Both the position numbers and the translations under genes were made by a program. From the NCBI GenBank assembly GCA_001579985.1, contig LRSR01010784.1, positions 1 to 46,649 on the forward strand: a stretch of DNA of 46,649 nucleotides, given 5' to 3'. The stretch is from Hypsibius dujardini. Taxonomy: Eukaryota > Tardigrada > Eutardigrada > Parachela > Hypsibiidae. The notes under the pieces were generated by a model, which saw only the letters and a list, made by a program, of their open reading frames with translations, made no database searches and was not told the origin of the DNA. How positions within the stretch are numbered: the stretch's first letter is position 1; every line of letters starts with the position of its first letter. Below, one piece after another: positions 22,601-32,819 of this stretch.

Positions 22601-23973
22601 AAAAAAACTAGTAGCTTATCTAATTTTATTTCTACTACGACTAGTTCCGAGCGAGATCAGACGTTTACCTCCCGATACGTTGACTTCTTCGATTGCAGCA
22701 TCAAGATCGGCAAGCATCAGCTCTATGGGCGGCTTTCCTCCACCTTGCCAGAGGGATAGATTCAGAATCTTGTCACTCATAAAACGGCGACCTGGCAGAA
22801 TTTCCGCAATAGAGGCGAACACAGGCTAAGCAGATTCGCAACCGCTTTTATTAACAACTAGGCCATCCGTGTTTAAGATCAGCGTGACCAAGACATCATC
22901 AGCTGACCTTAGCTCTAGACGTTCTCTGCTTCTGGTGTGACACGTACGGTACGCTTCGCCGTCGGTGATATCACTGATGCGGTTGTTCGGTCTGTAGTTG
23001 GTAGTGTCCGGTTGAAAAACGGCTTCACCTAAACATTGGTAATTGTATTCGCACGTCGCCTTGGAAAGGCAATATTTCAAGGGTTTGCTTGTTGATTGTT
23101 GTCGAACTACAGTAGCCTATTGCACTGGCACCTCATGTATTGAAGCGGACTTTTGTACCTTCTAGAACGTGCTGTAATTGAGTACGCAGGGATGCAGAAA
23201 CGTAGGACTCATCAAGGGTCTCCTCGCTGTAGTGATAAAATATTATCATTGAAATTAATGTAGCTAAGCAGGCATATATGTCACTTAATTAGTATCTGCA
23301 AATCAATAATAAAAAATTAAAGTACCATTCGGGTGAGCACAACCCAAGATCCAGGTCTTCGTTACAGGTGCGACAGACCTTGTGGGTGACAGTAAGTGGC
23401 ATCTCCAATCCATCCAACACGTCACTCACGCTTCTGACTTCCGAGAAATCCAGCTGCAGCTTTAGAAGAGCGAGAACAGCAGCCATTGCCTTTTGCGTAA
23501 GTGCAAAGTTCAGACAGAGAATCCCAAAAAGCACGCCAGGCTGGGACTCCTCAGGTGGAACAACGTCCGGTATATGTACGTCATCGATAGGTGCAAATAC
23601 GGCATAGAATGTTGTATCTGCTGCAAGTAAAGTTGTAAGTATGTACAGCTACATGATCACGAGTGAAACATTCAGAAAGATTGAACAGTTGGTCATTTGC
23701 CGCATGTATTATAACATTTCAAAATACTCCCACTGCAAAGTTTTTACCTGTTTCTTGCCGATTCGGTCCGCCAACATGGCTCCCATCCTCCTGTTGCGAT
23801 TGCGTAGAAATAACAGCCCCTTGTTGAAGGTGCTTTCTGACATGCTCTCGGGCACAGGCGACTCTGTATTTGCTCGAAAATTCTCTCTTACAAAAATTAC
23901 AAGTTACGATTCTACTAGACCGATTAATACACGCATCTACGGCTGCGAGATCAGGTCGGGGATCTAGAGGCAT
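19650..23973 (-). CDS. tnp2/CACTA-like transposase, multi-exon, one in-frame TAG
   Basis: The ATG at 23,973 starts an exon (23,748-23,973) with a BED-like finger (VTCNFCKREF..EHVRKH). Further exons: 23,326-23,620 (CRTCNEDLDLGLC), 23,159-23,226, 22,669-23,106, 22,057-22,371, 21,804-21,971, about 21,050-21,330, about 20,702-20,961, about 20,106-20,465, about 19,820-19,920 and about 19,650-19,750. Family motifs in order are LILNTDGLVV, AEILPGRRF, SLWQGGGKPP, DMPAKAMLRN, NFNGAHGCSLC, DEMHFALLGVTKRF and MWGPLWAYSLFPFEKKNGW. They match the tnp2 (En/Spm-related) transposases common in invertebrate genomes. TAG at 22,826-22,828 replaces the usual Trp before PV. Some phases could not be reconciled by hand (around 22,670/22,371 and 21,804/21,330), so unseen splice choices or decay are possible. 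The last two exons are the least certain. Confidence 0.75.
21480..21725. repeat. AACTAAA/TTAGTTT-rich patch 4
   Basis: TTTTTTAGTT, AGTTTAGTTTTAATC and ACTAAATAATTAGTTTAAT runs in a transposase intron. No clear terminal repeats. Confidence 0.55.
22390..22620. repeat. AACTAAA/TTAGTTT-rich patch 5
   Basis: ACTAAAACTATCCGTTTAG and CAGAAACTAAACTAAAAATA among AT-rich sequence in a transposase intron. Confidence 0.55.
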
Positions 23974-24238
23974 GGATGAAAACTAACAAACACATTCTTA
24001 CTCACAGTGGGAGTTACGCATAAAATGTAAACAGTTGCACTGCGAGTCACGCATGCTATGCCGTGGCTTTATTATTGCCTTGTTTAGCACACGAACATTT
24101 GAGCATGACAAAGTGTGCTTGTAATACAGTGTGTAATTCCTAGAAAATCATCGCCTGGTTTAACATAGTCTCAGTGTGCCTGGAACAGGGCAACTTTCAA
24201 GCCTACATTTATTTGCTGGCTAGAATATAGCGTCCCAT

Positions 24239-24250
24239 TTATCCGTAGGG
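24239..24250 (-). repeat. Right terminal inverted repeat of the transposon
   Basis: TTATCCGTAGGG, the exact complement of the left end, followed by TC and the in-frame continuation of the lectin exon. Confidence 0.85.
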
Positions 24251-24252
24251 TC

Positions 24253-26221
24253 GAGCCTTGGAGTAGATACATTTGTGTGGAATGTGATTTGGTCGACAGG
24301 GACAAGCGCCTTTGCCAATCCTCCCGTGTCAGTTAATCTTCTCCGAAACGGAGATCTGGTTATGCTTAATGCTGATGGAGAATCTGTTTGGAAGCTTGGA
24401 ACTGCGGGGTTGAATTACGCAGGTGCCTCGCTGTGGGTGCGTGATGGGGGTATCTTGTGCCTGACGAAAGATATTAAGCAAGCAGACTGTCTGTGGAAGT
24501 CGGCAAGTAAAATTAGTACTAGTAGAACGCGTGTTTCGGATAATCCGGAAGACTCAACTCAGTCAGACGGTTAGTCATTAAAATATTTGACGGAATATAA
24601 TTATTTATTTGTTTGTGAATTTTTAAATGTAATCAATCGTTGTCAAATAAAGGTGCCAACCCGTTAATCAGCAGCAACTTGTTCCAAGGCGACATAAAGG
24701 GAATTGATCGGAATGCACAACCAGACTCCATCGGCTTGGTATGTGTAATAAATTTATGGCCGCCTTGAATGGTAGCTGGAAAATGCCACGCTCATTATTT
24801 ACAGGCAAAAAATGGAATTGCCAGTGAAGAGTTTCGTTGGCCTGAAAACGACGGAAAAGTGCTTGTTCCGTATATACTTTCCGACGCTTATAGTTAGAAT
24901 TCCGTACAATTTAGATAACTATGTTATACGCATGAGGATTGTCATTTGTATAATACGTGTTTTCGACTTTACAGATTGGCAGGATAAAAAGACTATTCGT
25001 AATGCAATGAACGTCTTCGCAGATAACACCTGTGTTAAATTCGTGCCGCGAACAAATCAGCCCAACTATCTAAACATATTACCATCACCATCGTATGCCT
25101 TACCACTTACCAGTTCTGTGACTAATTAAGAAACATGTCACTCCTATAATTTTAAGTATATGAAATCAATTTTGATGCTTAGCGGATGCTCCTCCTACAT
25201 CGGCAGGCAGAGAAAAGGCGCGCAAGAAGTCCATCTCGCAAGTATAAAGCAGATACGCGTACTTCTATATACAGTATATCAAACTAAATATGTTTAATGT
25301 TCTAGTTGTCTGTCTCCGCACTCTGGGTTTGATAGAGCATGAACTCATGCATGCAATCGGTTCGTTTAGAATCTTCCAATTCAGTGAATTGAAGCAACCA
25401 AATGCGAATCCTCTCATTTTATCTGTGTTTTTTAATAGGCTTTTATCACGAGCAGTCTCGCAGAGATCGGAATACATTTGTCGACATAAATTACAGTAAC
25501 ATCAAAGAGGGTATGTCCCCAGAGGAACGAATGCACTTATACGGATTAACGGCCCATTTTGTCGCTGATTTTTCTTTGCAGGCGACAAAGATCAGTTTGC
25601 AATATTCCCGGACAGCACGACGTTTGACCTGGAATACGATTTTAAGTCGGTCATGCACTATGGCGAGTATGATTTTGCCATCGATCCAAACGTCTGGACC
25701 ATCCGTCCCAAGGAAAAGTACAAAAAAACCTACATCGGACAACGAAATGGTTTGAGCCAGATTGACATTCAAAAGATCATTATCATGTACAACTGCACCG
25801 AAGATCCAGACCCAACCATTGAGGACCTAATATCAACGATACCGCCAACGCAATTAAAGGCGACACATATGACGACTCGGGCTTCAACTGCAGGTACTAT
25901 ATACGTTCTATCTTCGACACAGGACCTTTGAGTGTCGCATCTGGCGTCTAGGCAAACAATCACCACTTTAATCCTATCCGCATTCCGATCCAGCACATTC
26001 CAATTCTGCCTCTTCCTTCCCATTGTTCCCCAATCCCATTCAATTCGATTCGGAGACCAAACCGGCACCTACTTCAACGCCTACAGTAGCCAGGATTTCA
26101 GAGACCTCAGACGATTCGGAGACCGACACATTCACGCAAGCTTCAGCAGCAACAACAAAGGACAATTTAACGAAGCGACTGATCAATGTGACGCCGGCAG
26201 CGGTAGCAAATAGCAATAACG
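24253..26221 (+). CDS. Cys-rich/bulb-lectin/astacin gene, 3' part
   Basis: Exons: 24,253-24,569, 24,653-24,738, 24,805-24,892, 24,975-25,092, 25,183-25,241, 25,306-25,359, 25,439-25,510, 25,582-25,893 and 25,994-26,221, with consistent phases. The first completes the bulb lectin (LLRNGDLVML, GASLWVRDGGILCL). The second has the astacin propeptide FxGDI motif (LFQGDIKG). The others encode the protease: WPENDGKVLVPY, NTCVKFVPRTNQPNY, GCSSYIGRQ, the zinc site HELMHAIGFYHEQSRRDR and the Met-turn SVMHYGEY with its Tyr. All zinc ligands and the catalytic Glu are present. The last exon is a Ser/Thr-rich linker ending in a phase-1 GTAAGT donor, compatible with the acceptor of propeller D at 27,728. 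One gene from 15,070 to 30,131 is therefore plausible: leader, Cys-rich, lectin, astacin, linker, propeller, EGF. Confidence 0.85.
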
Positions 26222-26960
26222 GTAAGTGATGTGATAAGCCCGATGACATTATTAGAGACAACGCGGCCGTCAATAATTGTGTAGAAAAGTCTCTCAAAAA
26301 AGTTTATCATTATTATGCCTCTTCCTTCCCAGTCTTCCCCAATTCCTCTCAAACGTTCGAAACCTTCGGTAATTCCCAAAAATTGTTTTTCATCTTACTG
26401 AATTCTCAAAGTCCTTCCAAACGTTTTTGATTTTTCATGCGGTGTCCGAATTTGGTTTTGTGAACATTCTAAAATCTTAACGAATATCCCAAAACTTCCA
26501 GAATTTTCAGACATTTTGGAAATCTTTGAGATCAAACCATCCCCAGACCCTCGAAATTGATTTCAGCTAAAAACTAAGACTATGCCTTCTGTCTATATTA
26601 GCATCATGGACAAATACTAGATCGAAAATATTGCATTTTTAAAGTACCAGCAGGTACCCTCGCTAAAGTACCCGACTTGTTAGTACCCTTAACGAGCCTC
26701 TGCGAGCAGAGAAGGCCTTACCTGCCCACTTTAACACAACCAGTGGCTCAAATTGGGTCCTAACAGCTTGGAACCGGACCCCTGGCGCCAAGGAAAAAGG
26801 GGTAGAAAACGCATGCTTCGGTAATTAATAAAAAATCGATAATAATCGATTTAATAAAATAAATATTTGTACGCATGTTGGTCTCTTGTCTCTGCGTGGA
26901 TGCCTGTCTGTGTGCCTGCCAGGCTGTATGTCTGTATGCCTGGGTGTCTGTTTGTCTGTT
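26222..26960. repeat. Duplicated spacer block, copy 2
   Basis: From about 26,570 this matches 4,013-4,860, including the AATCGATAATAATCGATTTA stretch and the GTCTCTTGTCTCTGCGTGGA segment before the TCTG array. It forms the predicted intron between astacin and propeller D. 26,222-26,560 holds no recognisable exon. Confidence 0.7.
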
Positions 26961-26974
26961 TGTCTGTCTGTTTA

Positions 26975-27015
<41 letters not shown>

Positions 27016-27230
27016 ATGTCTGTCTGTCTGCTGTTCTGTGCTTGCATCTGGGTCTGTGTTTGTGCTTTGTTTGCATCTGTGTCTGTGTCTATAATTGCAT
27101 CTGTGTCTGTGTCAGTGTCTGTCTCAATCTCTGTCTCTGTGTGTGTGTGTGTGTGTGTGTGTCTGTGTTTGCATCTGTATCTGTGTTTGTTTCTGTCTCT
27201 GTGTCTGTGTCTATGTCTGCGTCTCTGTCG
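26895..27230. repeat. TCTG / TGTGTC / GT microsatellite complex
   Basis: A long (GTCT)n run, then TGTGTC units and a (TG)11-type run at about 27,140, then more TCTG variants. It lies within the predicted intron. Confidence 0.95.
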
Positions 27231-27414
27231 CGTATTTGTGGCAGAGAGCGGTGCTCAGCTGTCCCTCGAGGCTGGGAGGGTAAAATTTAAGATGAGATTT
27301 TTGGGTAAAACTTAATTCGGAATCCATTTGATTTTATGAACTTCACAAACTTCTCATTGAAAACTTCACAGCGCTCTTCAGACAGTGTCAAAAAACATTG
27401 ACAGATTTGAAGAC

Positions 27415-27640
27415 CTTAAAATTTGCAAAGGCAAAAAAAATCTAACTGCTGTCTTGGTTCTAATTTCGTCCTTTGTAATGGGTCCGTTACTGCAAGTACT
27501 GCAAGTAATATTGTGGTAACAAAAATCTGACTAGTATAAGATAATTGGTATTAAAATGGTTGCTCTGTATTGTGGCAATGTGCATATGAACCTGTACATA
27601 TGCCTCTTAAATGCTCCTTTCGAGGTGAGCTTGAAGGTGA
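27415..27640 (+). promoter_or_regulatory. Conserved 5' block and leader exon of copy D
   Basis: The counterpart of 11,400-11,640. TATA-like CTAGTATAAGATAA precedes ATG 27,556 (MVALYCGNVHMNLYICLLNA) and a GAAG|GTGAGT donor. In D the frame is also open straight through the following 90-base intron into the propeller. An internal promoter giving a propeller-only transcript is possible. Confidence 0.4.
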
Positions 27641-27727
27641 GTACAACAAGGATTTTATCCAAAAGAAATTATGCGGCAGAAAGATTGTTCCTCGCCTGCA
27701 GTGTCTATTTTGGCCGCCTGTTTTCAG

Positions 27728-30131
27728 AGCCACGGACTACAACAGAACAACCCAAAACAGGAGGATTTCTCGTTTTTGCTCAGGGTCCATCCCTTTGGAG
27801 ATTACCTGTGGAAGATAATGGCGACACTGGACAGCTTACAAATAATCCTGGAGAAATCATTAACGCAGTTGCAGTGGATTGTGTTGACCATCATCTCTAC
27901 TGGACAATTGAGGGAAAGGGAATTAGACGTTCTCGATATGATGGCTCAGACAATCATCTGGTCGTCACGAACGGTAAAAAACGTCATGACAAATAGAGTC
28001 ATTTGGTGACATTTTCTGAAGAGCGATGCTGATTATAACCTTGATTTGCATTTCTAGATAGCATAGCTGAAGGATTGGCCGTGGACTTTGTTGCCAAAAA
28101 TGTGTTTTGGATTCAACGGAGCAAAATTCTTGTAGCAAAGATGAGTCACCTGGAGGCTGGACACAAAACTATCCTTTATGATGCGAGAATCCGTTACTCA
28201 AGTACAACGCTTGCTGTGCATCCTTCCCGCGGGTAAGTAAATGAAGCAATTGACTTTCAATCTAGCAACCGTTTTTCATGTTGCGGGATAATAAATACCT
28301 CTAACTAAAAGATCTTGTTCATGGTATTAACAGTTGTCATGCACTGAATGCTTTGGTTAATTGAGGGTTGCGATTTTAAGTCCGTCATTAGGTACAGTAC
28401 TCTCTCGGACTGAATTTACAGCTAAACTAAGCCCCCTCCCCCTGAGTCACACACCAGTCCAAATATACGGCGCAGGAGCGCGCAGAGTGCACTTTTTAGG
28501 GCATAAAACTGTCCTCTTGTGGTCGGGAGAATACAACGACCAATCCAGTCTTCTAAAGTTTATGCGCCTTTTGATAGTTGTCCGACATATTCAACCTCGA
28601 CCGGTATTCGCTTAAAATGTAGATCTCAATGGAATCTGAATCTCACCTCAATAAGTTGAAGTTCATTTTTAGTAATCTTGCTGATGTGAACAACATCCGA
28701 AAGTAAAAAGCAATCATGCAGTGACCCCAAGAACGTAATAAGAATAATATTGTGTTTGCTCTTCGATTGATTCCCATTCAAAATGCAACACGTGGAAAAT
28801 TTGCCACGCCAAAAATTATCTTCCAACCAATCACCTCATGTGACAGGAAATTTGTTCGGTAACGTCCAAAACATAGGAAAAACCTAAAAGCGGATTGAAG
28901 TCGGCCAGATGAGACGGCATGCGTGCTGGGAGGGGGTGTGCTTTAACATGTAAAAAGCCTAAAACATTTTTGGAAGTATAAAACTGACAATTTTTCATCT
29001 TTCCCCATCAAGAGAATATAGAGATAATGAAAAAACATTAGTGACGTCAAGAGAATATTTGTAGTTTTGGAACCACCGCTAAATCATCTCGTTAGTGTAA
29101 TCCGCAAAAACAAGAACAGGTGAAGAGTTTACCATGAATCTCTTGCTGTCTTGCCCGATGAATGATTTACAATAAAGACATTTTTGCCGTTATCTCAATC
29201 ACTTTTATACATTTGCAGTTCAATCTACTGGTCACGCTCTTGGTCGTCAACCATTGAGACTGCCTCCATGGATGGAAGTAACCGTCGTGACTTGGTCACT
29301 GAAGTAGGGGCCTATTCTCTGGCTTTGGATTACGAAGCAAACGACCTTTACTGGGCAGACTTCAGTAAGCTGACATGGTTATAGAAACATAAAATCATCT
29401 ACAACTGAATGTTTCTTGATGTTTGTTGTACAATTTACTATCTCTTTTGATACGTTCATGTCCGCATCTGTCAATGCAACAGACGACAATGGACTGATGT
29501 AATGTCCGGCCGTTATATTTGACGGTGACACTTGCACACCCTCCGTCATAGTAAAAGCAAAATATAATCCGCTAAAATGTGAACAAATCAAATTGACCGA
29601 ACCAAAATGTCTGCTTATTATTGGTCCAATCATTTTCTGCAGATACTGGAAATATCTATTGCATTTCGTTGAATGGAGGAGACAAACGACTTGTCTCCGC
29701 TATAGGAAGTGAGGGGAAATACTCTTATGGCATCTCATTGTCGGAAGGACGCGTTTACTGGACGTCCTGGTCAAAGTAACTCAATATTGCTAGCGAATCC
29801 TGGAATTGTTTTTCCTTAACCCGCATTCTGTTGCAGTGGCACTGTGAATAGTATCACCAAAAGTGGATCGACAAGGAAGCAACATTCCCTTCCAGCCGGA
29901 CGGAGTGGAGACTTACGCGGAATTGTTTTTGTCCCAGAACAGTGCCCCAAATGTGCGTTCAATTAAACAATTTAAAAGCATCACCTCAATTCACATCATT
30001 GTGATTTTTTCCATTTAGTGAACAATGCATGCGCTGTTTCCAACGGAGGATGTCCTTTCATCTGTCTGCCTCTCCCGGGAAATGACAAGAAATGTGTCTG
30101 CCCTAACGGCAATTCATCCTGCACTTCATAA
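27728..30131 (+). CDS. Propeller copy D: YWTD beta-propeller + EGF, complete
   Basis: Exons: 27,728-27,973, 28,058-28,232, 29,219-29,364, 29,643-29,775, 29,837-29,952 and 30,019-30,131 (TAA). All are open, with canonical borders and the same phases as copies A and F. Motifs: TTTEQPKTGGFLVFAQG, HHLYWTI, KNVFWIQ, SIYWSRSWS..TASMDGSN, DLYWAD, YCISLNGG and RVYWTSW, then EGF CAVSNGGC.FIC..KCVC..SC. The phase-1 acceptor matches the astacin linker donor at 26,221, so D is probably the C-terminal half of that gene. The propeller probably binds a ligand or matrix and positions the protease; this is inference from LDLR, LRP and nidogen. Confidence 0.85.
28397..28534. repeat. MITE-like insert in propeller intron, copy D
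   Basis: Same position as in A and B. GAGTCACACACCAGTCCAAA core, GTCGGGAGAATAC right end. Confidence 0.6.
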
Positions 30132-31086
30132 CATCTTTCGCAGTTTCTTCTCGATTTGTTGGACAAACTTTATCTTTGTTTGGTTGTTTTGTCGGTCCAT
30201 ACATTTTAATCGAAACCGGATTGAGATTCATCAGCAAACTCTACATTTGAATATATTTGTAAGAGTATCAACCCATTGGGTCGTTTTTAAATTCATTCAA
30301 TGAATAATGAAATAACTGAACTAAGCGGGTTAGTTATTAGATTTATTTGAGAAATAAGACGAACAAAGACATTTTTCAATCAATTTCGGCTAAAACTGAA
30401 TATTAAAGAAAAGTACAACTTAATTATTTTTTAATTTTTGGGTTAGTAAAACAAGAGTTTGAACTAAACTAGCTAGTTAATAAAATTTAAATGGTCGCCG
30501 ATGGACGATTAAAACCGACCCAATGCAACGCAGCAAAATGATGACGATGCGCCTCGTTCCTCCGCATCCGCAGTCCGAAATATTACTCTGCAAACAAACG
30601 CCAAGGCAAATTATTTCGAGCAATTTATTTAAATTAATTTAATTCGACCATTTTATTTCCAATTATTTACTTAATTCGACCAATTTATTTTATTTTAAGG
30701 GAACAAGTAACAGACAAACCAATTGGAAGACGGTACTCACGAATGAATGTTAGCTGGCGCTCTCCTTGCAGTTACAGACACGCACGTGTGTGATGGGCGG
30801 AGCGAGAGTGTGCACGTGATGTGGGTTGGTGTGAGGAAAAAGAAAGAACAAACTCAACAACCGACAAGTCCAACTCAAAAAAAGGAACCCTAAATGTGCG
30901 CGCGTATGCCGAACCGAACCGAACCGAACCGAACCGAACCGAACCGAACCAAACCGAACCAAGGAAGAAGAATACTTTAGAGAATGCAGGAGGAAATAAA
31001 GTGGAAAAAATCAGTCTGACCGATAAATAATAAAATGGATAAAATTGCAATCGTGCTTGCATCGATTGATTGATTGATTGCCTTAA
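30132..31086. other. Intergenic; no gene seen
   Basis: About 100 bases match the 3' flanks of the other propeller copies. The remainder is AT-rich with a TTAATTCGACCAATTTATTT-like duplication at 30,640-30,700 and the pentamer array listed separately. It is the 3' side of the CASC3 gene, which reads towards it. Confidence 0.5.
30909..30961. repeat. (CCGAA)n pentamer array
   Basis: About eleven units with one CCAAA variant, downstream of the CASC3 homologue and probably in its 3' UTR or flank. Confidence 0.95.
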
Positions 31087-32681
31087 TTAATAGTAGCCTT
31101 GGCCTTGACCAGGTCCGGAGTAACCGCCACCTTGATAGTAGCCAGCTTGATGACTCCCGCCTCCCCCACCGTGATGGTGGTCGTACTAATGGCCACCAGC
31201 GCCACTGCCTCCGCCGTAATACTGTCCATACTGCTACTGCGAGACAGGAGGCGGAACTGCGCCCGGCGGAGCCGGAGCTTCGTCGTACCTTCAAAAAAGA
31301 GTTGTACCTTTTCTGACTCGGTCTGCTTTGCCATTAATCACTCTTTTTCCATTCTAATTTCTTCCCGTTTACTCACCGACGACGCTGCGGGGGCTGATAA
31401 TTCTCCTCCTCATAACCGCCGGCTCCACTTCTCTGCTGTAACGGCCGACATGAAGAGGATGATCCACCACGCGCACCCCGCGATGAACCACGCCCGCCAG
31501 GGAGCGCTTCCGCTGGACGCCCGCCAGGGGGCGCTTCCGCTGGACGCCCGCCAGGGGGCGCTTTCGCTGACTTCTCCCGCGGAGGCAGCGGTGTCTTGGC
31601 TTCTTCCTCAACTGCACCAGTTGCCGCGTCGTAGTTCTCCTTTTCAACCACCACCTATAGCCGAGGACATAAAACGGGCCGTTAACGAGCCGGTCTTCGT
31701 GTATTCATCGCCTCGTCTCACCTCTTCATTGCCGCCGGGTTCCTCACCGCCTCCGCGACCTCCGCGACGAGCGCCCCGGAGTCCGCGCATCTCCGGCGGA
31801 CGAGCGTACCGACGTGGGCGTTTCCCACGCGGCGCCTGCTCGTCGTCACGAATGTTATAACTGTAGCGGTCGGTGATCTCATCCTGCGACTTGGACGCCT
31901 GGGTCGCCTCATCGTACAGATCATGGCCCCACTTCTCCTCCACCGGTGGTTTCTCCGCTGCGTCTGCTTCACGCTCCTTCTTGGCCTTCTTATCGCTCCC
32001 GAAGACCGCCGTGTCTGAAGCTGCTGCAGCTTTCTTGGGCGGCCACTTTTTTGACTTGGACTTCTGTGGAACAAGAAACACCAAACTCTTAAGCAAGACG
32101 ACGGCGGGTGTCTGCCTGCCTGCCTGTCTGTCTATCTATCTGTCTGTCTGCCTGTCTGCCTGTTTGTCTGTCTGCCTGCCTGTCTGTCTGCCTGCCAGTC
32201 TGCCAGTCTGCCTGTCTTTCTGTCTGTTTGTCTGTCCGTCTGTCTGTCTGCCTGCCTGTCTACATGTCTGACGGCAGATTCACTGACCTTGTTAGCGTCG
32301 CTGGTGGCGCCCTCTACAGCTGCCTGTCCCTGTCCGTTATCCCGGTTCCAGCAGCCTTCTCCGTCCCCTCATTCCCCGACTCATCGTCATCCGCTTCGTC
32401 TTCTTCGTCGGTCTGGAGACGACCGTCGTGGAGGAAGTAGGCGCCGTTGCGGGGAATGAACTGCGGATTGCGTCGGTCGCGATCATGGTCCACCGATTTG
32501 GCCTCTTCATCTTCAGACAAGTCTTCATCTTCCTCCTTAGCCGGCTCCTCCTCCACCTCGGAGGCAGATTCCTCGGCCCAATCGTCGACGTGCGCGACGT
32601 TGGAGAGAATTTCCTCTTCGGTAGCGGTCCGCTCGTGACTGCTGCTAACGCTTCGACCGACGCTTTTATGACTGTCCGGCT
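31087..32681 (-). CDS. CASC3: CASC3/Barentsz (MLN51) homologue, exon-junction complex
   Basis: Minus-strand exons: 32,288-32,681, 31,722-32,063, 31,377-31,654 and 31,087-31,288. The first has an acidic region and DRRNPQFIPRNGAYFLHDGR, the CASC3 signature (RNPxxIPRxGxxxxHD in animals). The second has EKWGHDLYDEATQASKSQ..DRYSYNIR and a KRPRRYARPP stretch, equal to the WxHDxF..E..PKSRxEL..YGYDIR block that clamps eIF4A3. The others are Arg/Gly-rich and Gly/Tyr/Gln-rich. CASC3 joins eIF4A3, MAGOH and Y14 on spliced mRNA. The first coding exon (upstream of 32,681, phase 1) was not found. Exon 1 meets TAG at 32,314-32,316, about where vertebrates have Trp, and its frame does not run into exon 2 through the donor at 32,287, so a splice choice or an indel is missing. 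The last exon carries two more in-frame TAGs (31,234-31,236 and 31,186-31,188) before a TAA at 31,087. Confidence 0.85.
31491..31570 (-). repeat. 27-bp coding tandem repeat in CASC3
   Basis: Three near-identical 27-base units encode PGGRPAEA(P/L)-type peptides in the Arg/Gly-rich region. The length is a multiple of three, so the frame is kept. Confidence 0.9.
32108..32272. repeat. TCTG/CCTG microsatellite in a CASC3 intron
   Basis: A mixture of CTGTCTGT and CTGCCTGC tetramers between the two conserved CASC3 exons. Its closeness to the exon donor may be why the exon junction is hard to resolve. Confidence 0.95.
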
Positions 32682-32819
32682 CTATGGACCAACAAAAACG
32701 CTTGATGACCAATTTAATTTAAAATAAATGAAATCAAAATAAATAAGCAAAAATTATTAAAATCAATCAACCGATCAGTATTGCTCTTGCGACCGAATCG
32801 TGAAACGAAAAGTATTTAT

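Larger units (their letters stand above)
15438..24250. mobile_element. 8.8-kb DNA transposon, CACTA/tnp2-like, with BEN-like gene
   Basis: The termini are a perfect 12-bp inverted repeat: CCCTACGGATAA at 15,438-15,449 and TTATCCGTAGGG at 24,239-24,250. TC flanks both ends (15,436-15,437 and 24,251-24,252), a likely 2-bp target duplication. The element lies inside a lectin exon whose frame is restored when the element and one TC are ignored. It holds two minus-strand genes: a BEN-like protein (15,916-18,938) and a multi-exon transposase (about 19.6-23.97 kb). CACTA elements usually begin CACT(A/G) and make 2-3-bp duplications; CCCTA ends are off-type. KDZ and Plavaka groups were considered, but the transposase motifs fit the tnp2-like family better. 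The lack of obvious long or subterminal repeats limits classification. Confidence 0.85.

Noticed and set aside
15438-24250. KDZ (Zisupton-type) or Plavaka assignment of the large transposon
   Set aside because: KDZ elements typically make 8-bp target duplications; only TC is supported here, and the protein motifs fit the tnp2-like family better.
26760-27315. Long Cys/Val/Leu-rich and Arg/Gln/Thr-rich frames
   Set aside because: Generated by the TCTG array within an intron.
31099-31860. Long plus-strand frame across the CASC3 region
   Set aside because: Antisense shadow of GC-rich CASC3 exons; crosses introns and repeats and has no motif.
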